DNA of 64,000 nucleotides from Aridibacter famidurans (GTDB lineage Bacteria; Acidobacteriota; Blastocatellia; Pyrinomonadales; Pyrinomonadaceae): NCBI GenBank assembly GCA_024103495.1, contig JAGFIQ010000126.1, positions 1 to 64,000 of the forward strand, read 5' to 3'. Shown piece by piece: positions 26,904 to 36,700 of this stretch (position 1 is its first letter; each line of letters starts with the position of its first letter). The notes under the pieces were generated by a model. It saw only the letters and a program-made list of their open reading frames with translations, ran no database searches and was not told where the DNA came from. The position numbers and the translations under genes were made by a program.

Positions 26904-28313
26904 ATGGCGAAGAAAGGATCAGTCCTTGTTTGCGACGACGAAGAAATAATGCGTGACGTGCTTGAGACAGTATTGTCGGGAGCAGGTTACAAGGTGGAAC
27001 TCGCGAAGACCGGCGAAGAGGCGATCGAGAAGTACGACAACAGGCCGTTCGACGTGGTCTTGATGGATGTATCGATGCCGGGAATGGGCGGGCTGACCGC
27101 GCTTCAGGAGCTTATGAAGCTTGATGAGGACGCGGTCGTCTTGATCATCACTGCGTTCGCGACGTTCGATACCGCGATCTCCGCGTGGGAGAAGGGCGCC
27201 ACGGGCTGCATTAGAAAGCCGTTCAAGAACGAGCAGATACTCGCGCTCGTAGCCAAGGGCGTGAAGAAGCGCCAGAAAGAAGAAGAACGCCAGACGCTTC
27301 GCCAGGTGATGGCTCGTTCCGTACAGCGCGATTCCATAATCGGGCGCTCGGAACGGATGGAGAACGTCTTCCGGATGATCGAGCGGATCGCACCGGCACG
27401 TTCGACCGTGCTGATCACCGGCGAATCGGGAACGGGAAAAGAGCTGATCGCGAAATCGATCCACCAGTCCAGCTCAAGATCCGAATGCCCGTTCGTGCCG
27501 GTGAACTGCTCGAACATCCCTTCGGAACTGCTCGAGAGCGAGCTGTTCGGTCACACGAAGGGCGCGTTTACCGGCGCGGTAAGCGCGAAGAAGGGCCTCT
27601 TCGAGGTTGCCGACACCGGGACCATCTTTCTGGACGAGATCGGCGATCTCCGGCCGGAGACCCAGATCCGATTGCTTCGGGTAATCCAGGAAAAAGAATT
27701 CACGCCGCTTGGCGAGACCAAGCCGATCTCGGTCGACGTCAGAATTATCGCCGCGACAAACGTGGATCTGAAGGAAGCGGTCAAGAGCGGCGTGTTCCGC
27801 GAGGATCTTTATTACAGGCTTTCGGTGGTACCGATCGAGCTTCCGCCGCTTCGCGAGCGAAAACAGGACATTCTTCCTCTGACCCAGCATTTTATAAGGA
27901 AGTACAACGAGGAAAACGTCAGAGAGATCTCGACGACACTCGATCCGGATGTGCTGTCTTTGCTTGAAAATTATCACTACCCCGGTAACGTCCGCGAGCT
28001 TGAGAACATCATCGAGCGCGCAGTGGTGATAGCGCCGACGAACGAGATCACGCGGGACTGCCTGCGGCCGGAGGTGCTGGATCCGGGTCTTGCACTTACA
28101 GTTTCGAAGGAAAGCAAAGGCACTTCTTCGGAAATCGACATTTCGAACGGTGTGACGTTTTACGACGAGGTCAAACGGTTCGAGGTCGACCTTATCCAGA
28201 GAGCGCTTCATCAGACCGGCGGACACCAGTCGCGGGCGGCAAGGCTGCTGGGCCTGAACGCGACGACCCTCAACTCGAAGATCAAAAGCTACAACATAAT
28301 CACCAGGCATTAG
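26904..28313 (+). CDS. NtrC-family sigma-54-dependent response regulator
   Basis: The 469-aa product has three domains. A receiver domain (residues 4-120) carries the phospho-acceptor D55 (VVLMDVSMPG) and conserved T84/K105. A sigma-54 AAA+ domain (~140-375) carries Walker A GESGTGKE (173-180), the sigma-54-contacting loop GAFTGA (220-225), Walker B IFLDEIGDL and LRERKQDI. A Fis-type helix-turn-helix lies at the C-terminus (HQSRAARLLGLNATTLNSKIK). It activates RpoN promoters when phosphorylated. No sensor kinase lies next to it, so its partner and regulon are unknown. The gene after it encodes a TonB receptor on the same strand, 365 bp away. Confidence 0.95.
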   Translation: MAKKGSVLVCDDEEIMRDVLETVLSGAGYKVELAKTGEEAIEKYDNRPFDVVLMDVSMPGMGGLTALQELMKLDEDAVVLIITAFATFDTAISAWEKGATGCIRKPFKNEQILALVAKGVKKRQKEEERQTLRQVMARSVQRDSIIGRSERMENVFRMIERIAPARSTVLITGESGTGKELIAKSIHQSSSRSECPFVPVNCSNIPSELLESELFGHTKGAFTGAVSAKKGLFEVADTGTIFLDEIGDLRPETQIRLLRVIQEKEFTPLGETKPISVDVRIIAATNVDLKEAVKSGVFREDLYYRLSVVPIELPPLRERKQDILPLTQHFIRKYNEENVREISTTLDPDVLSLLENYHYPGNVRELENIIERAVVIAPTNEITRDCLRPEVLDPGLALTVSKESKGTSSEIDISNGVTFYDEVKRFEVDLIQRALHQTGGHQSRAARLLGLNATTLNSKIKSYNIITRH

Positions 28314-28677
28314 CCGGCTGCAGCATCCGGAATACTTACCGGGCCGTGCGCATCGACAAGGGGTTGCGCCGGCCGGGATCTTTGTTGCCGGATGAGTTCG
28401 CACTCCCTCTCAGCCGCAGGGAACTTCGGAGAGCGGACCCGCTGCACCGCAAAGTTCATTCGCACCTTGTACGAACTCTCAAACTCCCGATCCGCCGCCC
28501 GTTCCCTATCCAAAATCTTGGATGATTCTACGAAAAACCGCTAACAATTTGACGGAATGTATCGACCGAGATATTGAAAATAAATGACTTACGCCCCGCA
28601 CGATTTTGGACTCAAAGTTGCTCACGCCGATGCGCTCAAATCTGAAGCAAACAATCCAGAATTTGGAGGGGATAGTT
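28314..28677. other. Upstream region of the first TonB receptor
   Basis: This 364-bp gap contains no gene. It has a small inverted repeat ATCCAAAATCTTGGAT (about 28516-28531) and becomes AT-rich after 28500. The receptor's ribosome site GGAGGGG lies at 28665-28671. The promoter is presumably between 28500 and 28650. Confidence 0.5.
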
Positions 28678-31600
28678 ATGAAGAGGTGTCTAGGCAGCTT
28701 GCTGTTGATTCTTACAGTGACTGCACTGGCTTTTGCACAGACCACCACCGGCCGTCTCCGTGGTAGTGTGTCAGGTCCCGACGGGCTTCTTCCCGGCGCG
28801 ACCGTCACCATCACGGACAGTCTTACCGGCCGAACCCAAACGACTACGTCGAATGAGAGCGGTGCGTACAGTTTTGAAAGAGTTCCTTTCGGAACATACA
28901 CCGTCCGTGTCAGCGCAGACGGGTTCAAGACATACGTCGCGAACGTACTCAAGATCGACGCGAACACAGACTACACGCTGAACCCGATCCTCGAGGTCGG
29001 CGACGTCAGTGTTGAAGTCACCGTAGAAGCGGGAGCCGAGCTGGTCAACGCTTCGAACGCGGAGCTGAGCACCACCGTCAGCCCGAAGCAGATCCTCGAT
29101 CTTCCGATCAACGGCCGAAATCCGCTCTCGCTCCTCAACCTGCAGGCAGGTGTGAACGCGACTGCGGGCAACCATGTCAATGGCCAGAGGACATCATCGA
29201 CTAACTTCACGCGCGACGGCATCAACGTCCAGGACAACTTCATCCGTACGGGCGGATTTGTTCAGGACAGGCCGAACGTGGATGACACCGGCGAGTTCTC
29301 AGTCGTTACGCAGAATGCGGGCGCTGAACTCGGCGGCGGCGGATCGGCTCAGATCCAGCTCGTTACTCCTCGCGGCGGCAGCGAGTTCCACGGCGGAGGT
29401 TACATCTACAACCGCAACTCTAAGTTCGCTGCGAACGAGTTCGGCAACAACGCCACGGGTGTTGAGAAGCCGTTCCTTAACAGGAACCAGTACGGCGGAA
29501 AGGTCAGCGGTCCGTTCCCGTTCCCGGGCTTCGGGGAGGGCACGCCTCTCTTCTACAAGGACAAGGCATACTTCTTTGTAAATTACGAGAGATTCGATCT
29601 TCGCCAGCAGTCTTCGAAGGGAACGACGATCCTTCTGCCCCAGTTCCGTGACGGTACTTTCACCTACACGGCGACCAACGGCACGACGCAGACCGTCAAC
29701 GTCCTTACCGGAGCCGGAATGACTGGACCGATCCCGGCCGCTTCCGGCGGAATCTTCAGCGTCAGTCCCATCATCCAGCAGAGGATCCTCAGCCTGGTCC
29801 CGACCGCAGGAAACGGTACGTTGTCGAATGGCGGACTCAGCCAGGGCCTCAACTTCAACCAGCAGAACAATGACACCAGGAATGCTGTGACGACCCGTTT
29901 CGACGTGGACATCAACGACAGCAACTCGGTGTACTTTGTTTACAAGTACAACAATAATGCGGACGACCGCACCGATATCGACAACACGTTCAATACGGTC
30001 CCGGTCAACACGCAGGGCGGTCCGACGCAGTCGTATCTGCTCAGCTACACCCGCGTTTTCGGTTCGAACTTCACGAACGAGATCCGCGGCGCATACGCGC
30101 AGTCCGATCCGTTCTTCTTCGAAGATCCGAACTTTCCGACCGACTACGTGATCGGCGGACTTTCATTCCTTACCAACCCCGTGTCGACGTTCCAGGCGCA
30201 GGGACGCAAGACGGATCAATACACGATCCAGGACAACGCGTCTTACATCGCCGGTAACCACACGATGAGGTTCGGTCTCGACTTCAATGCTCAGCGCATC
30301 GATTCGCAGACGAACTTCAACCGGGTAGGTATTTACAACATCACCGGAACGGCAAACCCGAACACCCCGGGTCTTCCCGCGACACTGTTCCCGGGCGGCA
30401 TCAGTACGACCGACCGCGGCCGCGCAGATGCGCTCAGGTACATGCTTGCCGGACTTATCGGAAGCGGAACGATCGCGGCTCCCTACCAGGGATCTTCGCT
30501 CGGTCCCGTTCTCGGTTCTTCCGAAAGGCAAAGGTTCGAGTACGAGACCTACGGGCTTTACTTCTCCGATCAGTGGAGGGTCACTCCCGAGCTCACGCTC
30601 AACCTGGGAATGAGGTGGGATTACTTCTCGCCGCTCAGGAACCCGGATGTTGTTTATCTGGAGCCGGACCTTGAAGGTGCGGAAGGCTTCGACGCCCTCA
30701 GCGCTAGTCTTCTGGATCCGACGGGCCAGTATGTGCTCATCGGAACGAACGCGGGCAAGCCCGGACAGTTCTACAAGTCTGACCTCGATAACTTCGGTCC
30801 CGTCGTGGGCTTCGCTTATTCGCCGCAGAACAGGGGAGGCATCATCGGAGCTCTCTTCGGTAACGCGGGCGTACTGCGAGGCGGTTTCAGGGTCGGCTAC
30901 ATCAATGACGAGTACGTTCGCGGTCCGGACAACGCGGCAGGCGGAAACGTCGGTCTCGATCTGACGGGACGTGCACTGAACAACGGTTCTATCAACCTCA
31001 ACTGCTTTATCGGCAGCTGTCCCGGATTCACGCTTCCGACCTTCACGCCTCCTCCGATCAGCTATGCGACGGGGAACGCGAATGCCGGAAACTTCTTCAA
31101 CACGATCTTCGCGATCGATCCGAACATCGAGATGCAGAGGAATCTGCAGTACAACTTCGGCTTCCAGCGCGAGATCGGCTTCGACACCGCGATCGAGATC
31201 AGGTACGTAGGCGGCCGCAGCGACAGCTTGGTGCGCGGCGTCGACCTGAACCAGGTCATCATCAGCGATGCATTCCTGACGGACTTCCGTAACGCCCAAT
31301 ACAACCGCCGTACCTTCGGCGGCAGCGGGGCTTGCGCGGATCCGAACACGGGATGTCTTCCTGTCGGTGCCTTCTTCAATCTGCTCGGCCCGAACGGCGC
31401 GTTTCTCGGATCCTCGTTCACGAACGGATTCCTGGATACGAACCGTATCGGCGAGTTCGCTCTGAACCTTGTCACGAATACACCTTCGTTCCCGAATGCG
31501 CGTGAACTCGTGCTAAATAACCCCAGGGCGGGTGTTGTCGATCTGCTTTCCAACTTCGGAGAGTACAACTACAACGCTCTCCAGATGGAGATCAGAAGGC

Positions 31601-32412
31601 GCTTCACGGACGGCCTCGCTTTCCAGGCGAACTACACGTTCGGAAAGGTGCTTACGGACATCCAGGGCGACGCGCAAACGCGTTTCGATCCGCTGCTTGA
31701 CAATGGTCAGCCGGGACTCGAGTATGCGCGTGCTGACCACGACCGTACCCACACGATCAATATCAACGCCAACTACGAGCTTCCCTTTGGAAGGGGCAAA
31801 AGATTCCTCAACCAGGGCGGCGTAGTGGACAAGATCCTTGGCGGGTGGCAGCTTACCTCGATCGTAACGATCAGCTCGGGAACCCCGATCACGATCCTTG
31901 ATCCCAACGGTACGCTGAACAGGACCGGTCGCTCCGGACGTCAGACGGCATTCTCGAATCTGACGGCCGAGCAGATCCAGAACCTGATCGGAAGGTACGA
32001 AGTGAACGGCACGATCTACTGGATCGATCCTTCAGTGATCGCTCCGGCAGGCGGACCGGGCGCGGGCACGGCTACGGCGGGCAGCTACACTGCCACACCG
32101 GGCAGCCCCGCATTCGCCGGACAGGTTTTCTTCCGCAATGAGGCCGGCACAACCGGCAACCTGCCGAGGAACTTCCTGAACGGACCTTGGTACTACAACT
32201 GGGACGCGGGTCTCATCAAGAACATTCGGTTTGGAGAGAGGTGGAATGTCCAGCTTCGCGCTGAGGCGTTCAACGTTCTCAACAACACGAACCTGTTCAT
32301 CGGCGAGAACAGCGGCATATTCAACATCGGCTCGACCAACTTCGGTAAGATCCTGCCGGGTAATGAATACAGCCCCCGCATCATGCAGTTCGCAGCCAGG
32401 ATCGAATTCTGA
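28678..32412 (+). CDS. Oar-like TonB-dependent outer membrane receptor (paralog A)
   Basis: The start is ATG 28678 (MKRCLGSLLLIL), with GGAGGGG seven bases upstream. The 1244-aa product has a signal peptide ending FAQ and a carboxypeptidase-regulatory-like beta-sandwich (residues ~22-105, GSVSGPDGLLPGATVTITD). A plug domain (~110-240) carries LPINGRNPLSLLNLQAGV and DGINVQDNF. A very long 22-strand-type barrel ends in RIEF, with the terminal Phe needed for BAM insertion. Oar-type receptors are abundant in Acidobacteriota and probably import glycans or export/bind proteins; the ligand cannot be named. Its paralog at 33740-37462 is nearly identical over the first ~330 residues. A strong bidirectional terminator follows at 32448-32483. 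Confidence 0.92.
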   Translation: MKRCLGSLLLILTVTALAFAQTTTGRLRGSVSGPDGLLPGATVTITDSLTGRTQTTTSNESGAYSFERVPFGTYTVRVSADGFKTYVANVLKIDANTDYTLNPILEVGDVSVEVTVEAGAELVNASNAELSTTVSPKQILDLPINGRNPLSLLNLQAGVNATAGNHVNGQRTSSTNFTRDGINVQDNFIRTGGFVQDRPNVDDTGEFSVVTQNAGAELGGGGSAQIQLVTPRGGSEFHGGGYIYNRNSKFAANEFGNNATGVEKPFLNRNQYGGKVSGPFPFPGFGEGTPLFYKDKAYFFVNYERFDLRQQSSKGTTILLPQFRDGTFTYTATNGTTQTVNVLTGAGMTGPIPAASGGIFSVSPIIQQRILSLVPTAGNGTLSNGGLSQGLNFNQQNNDTRNAVTTRFDVDINDSNSVYFVYKYNNNADDRTDIDNTFNTVPVNTQGGPTQSYLLSYTRVFGSNFTNEIRGAYAQSDPFFFEDPNFPTDYVIGGLSFLTNPVSTFQAQGRKTDQYTIQDNASYIAGNHTMRFGLDFNAQRIDSQTNFNRVGIYNITGTANPNTPGLPATLFPGGISTTDRGRADALRYMLAGLIGSGTIAAPYQGSSLGPVLGSSERQRFEYETYGLYFSDQWRVTPELTLNLGMRWDYFSPLRNPDVVYLEPDLEGAEGFDALSASLLDPTGQYVLIGTNAGKPGQFYKSDLDNFGPVVGFAYSPQNRGGIIGALFGNAGVLRGGFRVGYINDEYVRGPDNAAGGNVGLDLTGRALNNGSINLNCFIGSCPGFTLPTFTPPPISYATGNANAGNFFNTIFAIDPNIEMQRNLQYNFGFQREIGFDTAIEIRYVGGRSDSLVRGVDLNQVIISDAFLTDFRNAQYNRRTFGGSGACADPNTGCLPVGAFFNLLGPNGAFLGSSFTNGFLDTNRIGEFALNLVTNTPSFPNARELVLNNPRAGVVDLLSNFGEYNYNALQMEIRRRFTDGLAFQANYTFGKVLTDIQGDAQTRFDPLLDNGQPGLEYARADHDRTHTININANYELPFGRGKRFLNQGGVVDKILGGWQLTSIVTISSGTPITILDPNGTLNRTGRSGRQTAFSNLTAEQIQNLIGRYEVNGTIYWIDPSVIAPAGGPGAGTATAGSYTATPGSPAFAGQVFFRNEAGTTGNLPRNFLNGPWYYNWDAGLIKNIRFGERWNVQLRAEAFNVLNNTNLFIGENSGIFNIGSTNFGKILPGNEYSPRIMQFAARIEF

Positions 32413-32447
32413 TCCTGACCGGACTTGGACCGTCCCTTCAAGGGGAC

Positions 32448-32483
32448 AAAAAAGGCGCCGTCTTGCGGGACGGCGCCTTTTTT
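32448..32483. terminator. Strong bidirectional terminator
   Basis: A perfect 15-bp stem AAAAAAGGCGCCGTC / GACGGCGCCTTTTTT with a six-base loop lies 35 bp after the stop of receptor A. A short CAGTTGCCCC...GGGGG repeat piece (32485-32509) lies right after it. Confidence 0.9.
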
Positions 32484-32628
32484 CAGTTGCCCCTCGTTCA
32501 GCGGGGGAACACGGGACAGATCAGATTTCTCGCTTTCTTCAGCCGACTTCTTCCGGAGCTGAAGCCCGGATCCCTGGCCGCTATTCACCGGAGAACAAGA
32601 GAAATCGCATGACACCGATAAACTAAAA

Positions 32629-32652
32629 GAGGCCGCATTCTCAGACGGCCTC
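32629..32652 (-). terminator. Terminator of the LolA-like gene
   Basis: On the minus strand, GAGGCCG..loop..CGGCCTC is followed by TTTTAGTTT, 27 bp beyond the stop at 32679. Confidence 0.75.
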
Positions 32653-32678
32653 CTGACGGTCAGCTAACTGAGATCTCT

Positions 32679-33569
32679 TTAGGAATAAGAATCGACCTTG
32701 AACTCCTTCGGATCGATGTCGTTGTTGAACTGGAACTGCTGAAGGTCCATCGTCCAGGTGTACAGACGCGTGCCCTGTCCTGTTTGCTTCTCGTACTTGA
32801 TCGTATAGCTATGCGGAAGCATCAGTCCTGATTCTTCCGAGAAGTTTCCAAACTCCTCGATCAATTCATACCTTTCTTCCTGCTGTCTGGCGGAATCGTC
32901 GATCGAAGCACCCTGTCTTGCCGATACGACCCGTGAGTACTCGGTTCTCACGTGCCGGAACGTGTTGGCGTCGAAGAACATTTCGATCTTAAGGTCCGAA
33001 CCGCCGTCCGGCTTATATCGGCACCTGTAAACCGCAACTTTGTCGATCTTGGTAGTCTTGCACGACTCGAGCTCGCCCCTTTCATCACTGTAATCGAGAA
33101 GTTCCCACGAGGTCGAAAGAACTCCGCCCAGGATGCCATTCTTGAAAGACCTGTCGTTGGTCTTCAGAAACTCTCCCAGTTCGGATCTCTGACCGGGTAC
33201 GACGAACGCCACAGTGAAATCATTTCCGTCATACCCCATCCTCTCGTGAGGATAATCGGGCGTCGGGAACTTCATGCCGATCAGATTCTTCCTTCCCTGT
33301 GAGGCGAGCACGACAACACCTGAGGTCTCTCCGGTACCTCTTCCCTTAAAGACCGCCTTAGTTGGGCCAGCGGCCGTCATCGAGGTGATTTTCTTTCGGG
33401 CCTCTTCAGAGCCGATGGATGCGAGGTGCTTTGACACCAGTTCTTCAGCCTCCATCTTATCCGGCGGATCACCTGAAGCGGGGGACGCGGGAACAGCGAG
33501 GACAGCAAACAATGCAACTGACAACGACAAGACAATAGTTGAGCGAACTGCTCTTTCGAAATAACTCAT
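32679..33569 (-). CDS. Secreted LolA-like protein of unknown function
   Basis: The 296-aa product has a signal peptide (residues 1-~31, VLSLSVALFAVLAVPASPASG) and a beta-rich body. It begins AEELVSKHLASIGSEEARKKI, the usual opening of outer-membrane lipoprotein-sorting-like proteins in Acidobacteriota, and contains YRCRYKPDGG and FFDANTFRHVRTEYSR. These motifs suggest a LolA/LolB half-barrel that could carry lipid or lipoprotein through the periplasm, but no activity can be assigned. It lies between the two convergent TonB receptors and has its own terminators on both sides, so it is likely monocistronic. Proximity suggests envelope-related work. Confidence 0.75.
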   Translation of the reverse strand: MSYFERAVRSTIVLSLSVALFAVLAVPASPASGDPPDKMEAEELVSKHLASIGSEEARKKITSMTAAGPTKAVFKGRGTGETSGVVVLASQGRKNLIGMKFPTPDYPHERMGYDGNDFTVAFVVPGQRSELGEFLKTNDRSFKNGILGGVLSTSWELLDYSDERGELESCKTTKIDKVAVYRCRYKPDGGSDLKIEMFFDANTFRHVRTEYSRVVSARQGASIDDSARQQEERYELIEEFGNFSEESGLMLPHSYTIKYEKQTGQGTRLYTWTMDLQQFQFNNDIDPKEFKVDSYS

Positions 33570-33681
33570 ATTGCGCTCCGTTTAATATTTTCTGGGAAGG
33601 CCCGGACGGCCTTCAGCAGGACAAAATCTTGGACTAGTCGGAAACTATCCAAGAATACATTCCGCACTCCGTTTATCCAAA

Positions 33682-33711
33682 CAAAAAGTGCTGCCCCTTG
33701 CGAGGCAGCAC
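33682..33711 (-). terminator. Terminator of the second TonB receptor
   Basis: On the minus strand an 8-bp stem GTGCTGCC / GGCAGCAC is followed by TTTTTGTTT, 28 bp after the stop of receptor B. Confidence 0.85.
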
Positions 33712-33739
33712 ACTTAGTATCATTCACAACAGATCCGGA

Positions 33740-36700
33740 TTAAAACTCGAATCTGAACGCGAACTGCATGATCCTCGGACCATAGTTGCTTCCCGCGCTG
33801 ACCTGACCGAACGTGGTGGAGTCGACATCGAAGATGCCGCTGTTCTCACCGATAAAGAAGTTCGTCTTGTTCAGCACATTGAAAGCTTCAGCCCTGAACT
33901 GGATCCTCATATTCTCACCAAAACTGATGTTCTTGATGATGCCGGCGTCCCAGTTGTAATACCAGGGACCGGAGATGAGGTTCCTTGAAAGGCTGCCGGT
34001 GGTTCCGGGCTGAGCCCTGAAGAACACCTGGCCGGGGAAGTCAGTGATCGTGCCTTCAACGTTTCCGTTCGTGGCCGAACCGTCAGGTCCGATCACGCTC
34101 GGATCGATGTAATAGATCGTTCCGTTCACGAATCGGATTCCCAGCAGATTCCGGATCTGATCGATCGACAGGCTTGAATCAGCGGTCTGTCGGTTCGAAC
34201 GGCCGGTCCTGTTGAGCGTTCCGTTAATGTCCTTGATCGAGATCGGCGTACCCGAACTGATGTTGATGATCGAGGTAAGCTGCCATCCGCCAAAGATCTT
34301 GTCCACGACACCACCCTGGTTCAGGAACGGTTTGCCCTGACCGAACGGAAGATCGTAGATCGCGTTGATGTTGAACGTGTGCGTGCGGTCGTAATCGGCC
34401 CGCGCGTACTCGATCTCAGGCTGATCGTTGTCGATCAAAGGATCGAATCGAGCCTGTCCGTCACTCTGGATGTCCGTGAGGACCTTTCCGTAAGTGTAGT
34501 TTGCCTGGAACTGCAGACCATCGGACAGGCGTTTCCTGACTTCGAACTGGAAAGCGTCATAGCGGTATTTTCCGAAGTTCGAAAGCAGGTCGACAACGCC
34601 GGCATTCTGATTTCTTCGGAAAGTTGCACCGTTGAAACCTTCGAAGCCGTTGATGATGTAGATCAGCGCAAGTTCGCCGATGATCCCCTGCTGGACGTAG
34701 TCACGGATGAATCCGGCCAGCGGCAGGAATCCTGCAAGCTGAGGACTGACAGGAAGGCCCGTTGTCATTTCAGTCGCCGTGCACTGACGCTCGTTCAAGA
34801 ACAGGCCAAGTCCGGCATTAACCTGACGGCAGTTCTCACGCGCGTTCAGGAAGTCCGTCAAAAAGCCGTTCTCGTTGATCAGTACCTGGTTGAAATCGAC
34901 GCCGCGGACCATGTTGTCGCTGCGTCCACCGACATAACGGAACTCGATCGCGGTATTGAAACCGATCTCCCTGGAGAAGCCGAAGTTGTACTGCATGTTC
35001 CTCTGCATTTCCAGGTTGGGATCGACCGCAAACACCGTGTTGAAGAAGTTTCCGGCATTCGCGTTTCCGGTCGCAAAGCTGATCGGAGGAGGCGTGAACG
35101 GCGGAAGCGTGAATCCGGGGCAGCTGCCGATAAAGCAGTTGAGGTTCACGGAACCATTGTTCAGCGCGCGTCCCGTCAGATCGAGACCGACGTTTCCGCC
35201 TGCCGCGTTGTCCGGACCACGGACGTACTCGTCGTTGATGTACCCAAGCCGGAAACCGCCTCGGAGAACACCGCTGTCACCGAATAGGGCTCCCAGGATA
35301 CCTCCGCGGTCGATCGGCGAGTACGCAAAGCTCACCACCGGGCCGAAGTTGTTAAGGTCGGCCTTGTGGAACTGTCCCGGCGTTCCGGCGTTGTTCCCGA
35401 TCAGGACATACTGTCCCGTCGGATCGAGCAGGTTCTGACGGATCGTATCGAGATCGTCAGCGCCCTCAAGGTCCGGCTCGAGATAAACGACATCCGGGTT
35501 CTTGAGCGGGCTGAAGTAGTCCCATCTCATCCCGAGATTGAGCGTCAGTTCCGGCGTCACCTTCCACTGGTCGGCAAAGTAAAGCGCCCACTGGTTGTAC
35601 TCGAACCTTTGCCTCTGCGAGGATCCGAGAACCGGTCCCAGTTCGGGGCCCTGGAACGGAGCTGCGATAGTTCCGCTGCCTATCACACCGCCGAGGAGAT
35701 ACCTCAACGCGTCAGCGCGTGCGCGCTGGGTCGCGCTGATACCGCCCGGGAAGAGCGATGTCGGCAATGCCGGCGTTGCCGGGTTCGCAGTTCCGGTGAT
35801 GTTGTAGATACCGACGCGGTTGAAGTTCGTCTGGGAATCGATCCTCTGAGCATTCAGATCGATACCAAACCTCATCGTGTGGTTACCCGCGACATAGGAC
35901 GAGTTGTTCTGAAGTGTGTACTGGTCAGTTTTTCGTCCCTGCGCCTGGAATGTCGACTGCGGGTTCGTAGTGAACGGGATCCCGCCGATGATGAAGTCGG
36001 TCGGGAAGTTCGGGTCTTCGAAGAAGAACGGATCGCTTTGGTTATATGCTCCGCGCAATTCGTTCGTGAAGTTCGAACCCAGGATCGTGGTCCAGCTCAA
36101 CAGATATGACTGGGTCGGTCCGCCCTGGGTGTTCACAGGTACAGCGTTGAACGTGTTGTCGATGTCCGTACGGTCATCCGCGTTCTTGTTGTATTTGTAA
36201 ACGAAATAGACGGAGTTGCTGTCATTGACGTCCACATCGAAGCGGGTCGTGACAGCGTCCCTTGTGTCGTTGTTCTGCTGGTTGAAGAAGTACTGCTGCG
36301 TCAATCCGCCGTTCGTGAAGTTTCCGTTTCCCGAGCTCGGGAGCCTGGAGAGGATACGCGACTGGATGATCGGATTTACGCCTAAAACTCCGCCCGACGC
36401 CGCCGGGATCGGTCCCGTCATTCCTGCACCGGTAAGGACGTTGACCGTCTGGGACACGCCGTTGTTGTCGGTGTAAGTGAATGTGCCGTCGTGGAACTGC
36501 GGAAGCAGTGTCGTGGCAGTCTTCGGTGTCTGCTGAACCAGCAGGAACCGCTCATAGTTGACGAAGAAGAACGCCTTATCCTTATAAAAGAAAGGAGTTC
36601 CCTGTCCGAATCCCGGGAATGGGAACGGACCGCCGACCTTGCCGCCGAACTGATTGCGGTTAAGGAACGGCTTCTCAACGCCCGTAGCGTTGTTACCGAA

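Noticed and set aside
28552-28566. Shared GAATGTATCGACC string upstream of receptor A and near 37813
   Set aside because: It is a single 13-base match with different surroundings and only weak similarity near 33650. This is too little to call an operator.
30163-31299. Minus-strand frame of 378 aa inside TonB receptor A
   Set aside because: It is a shadow frame; the plus strand has a conserved receptor.
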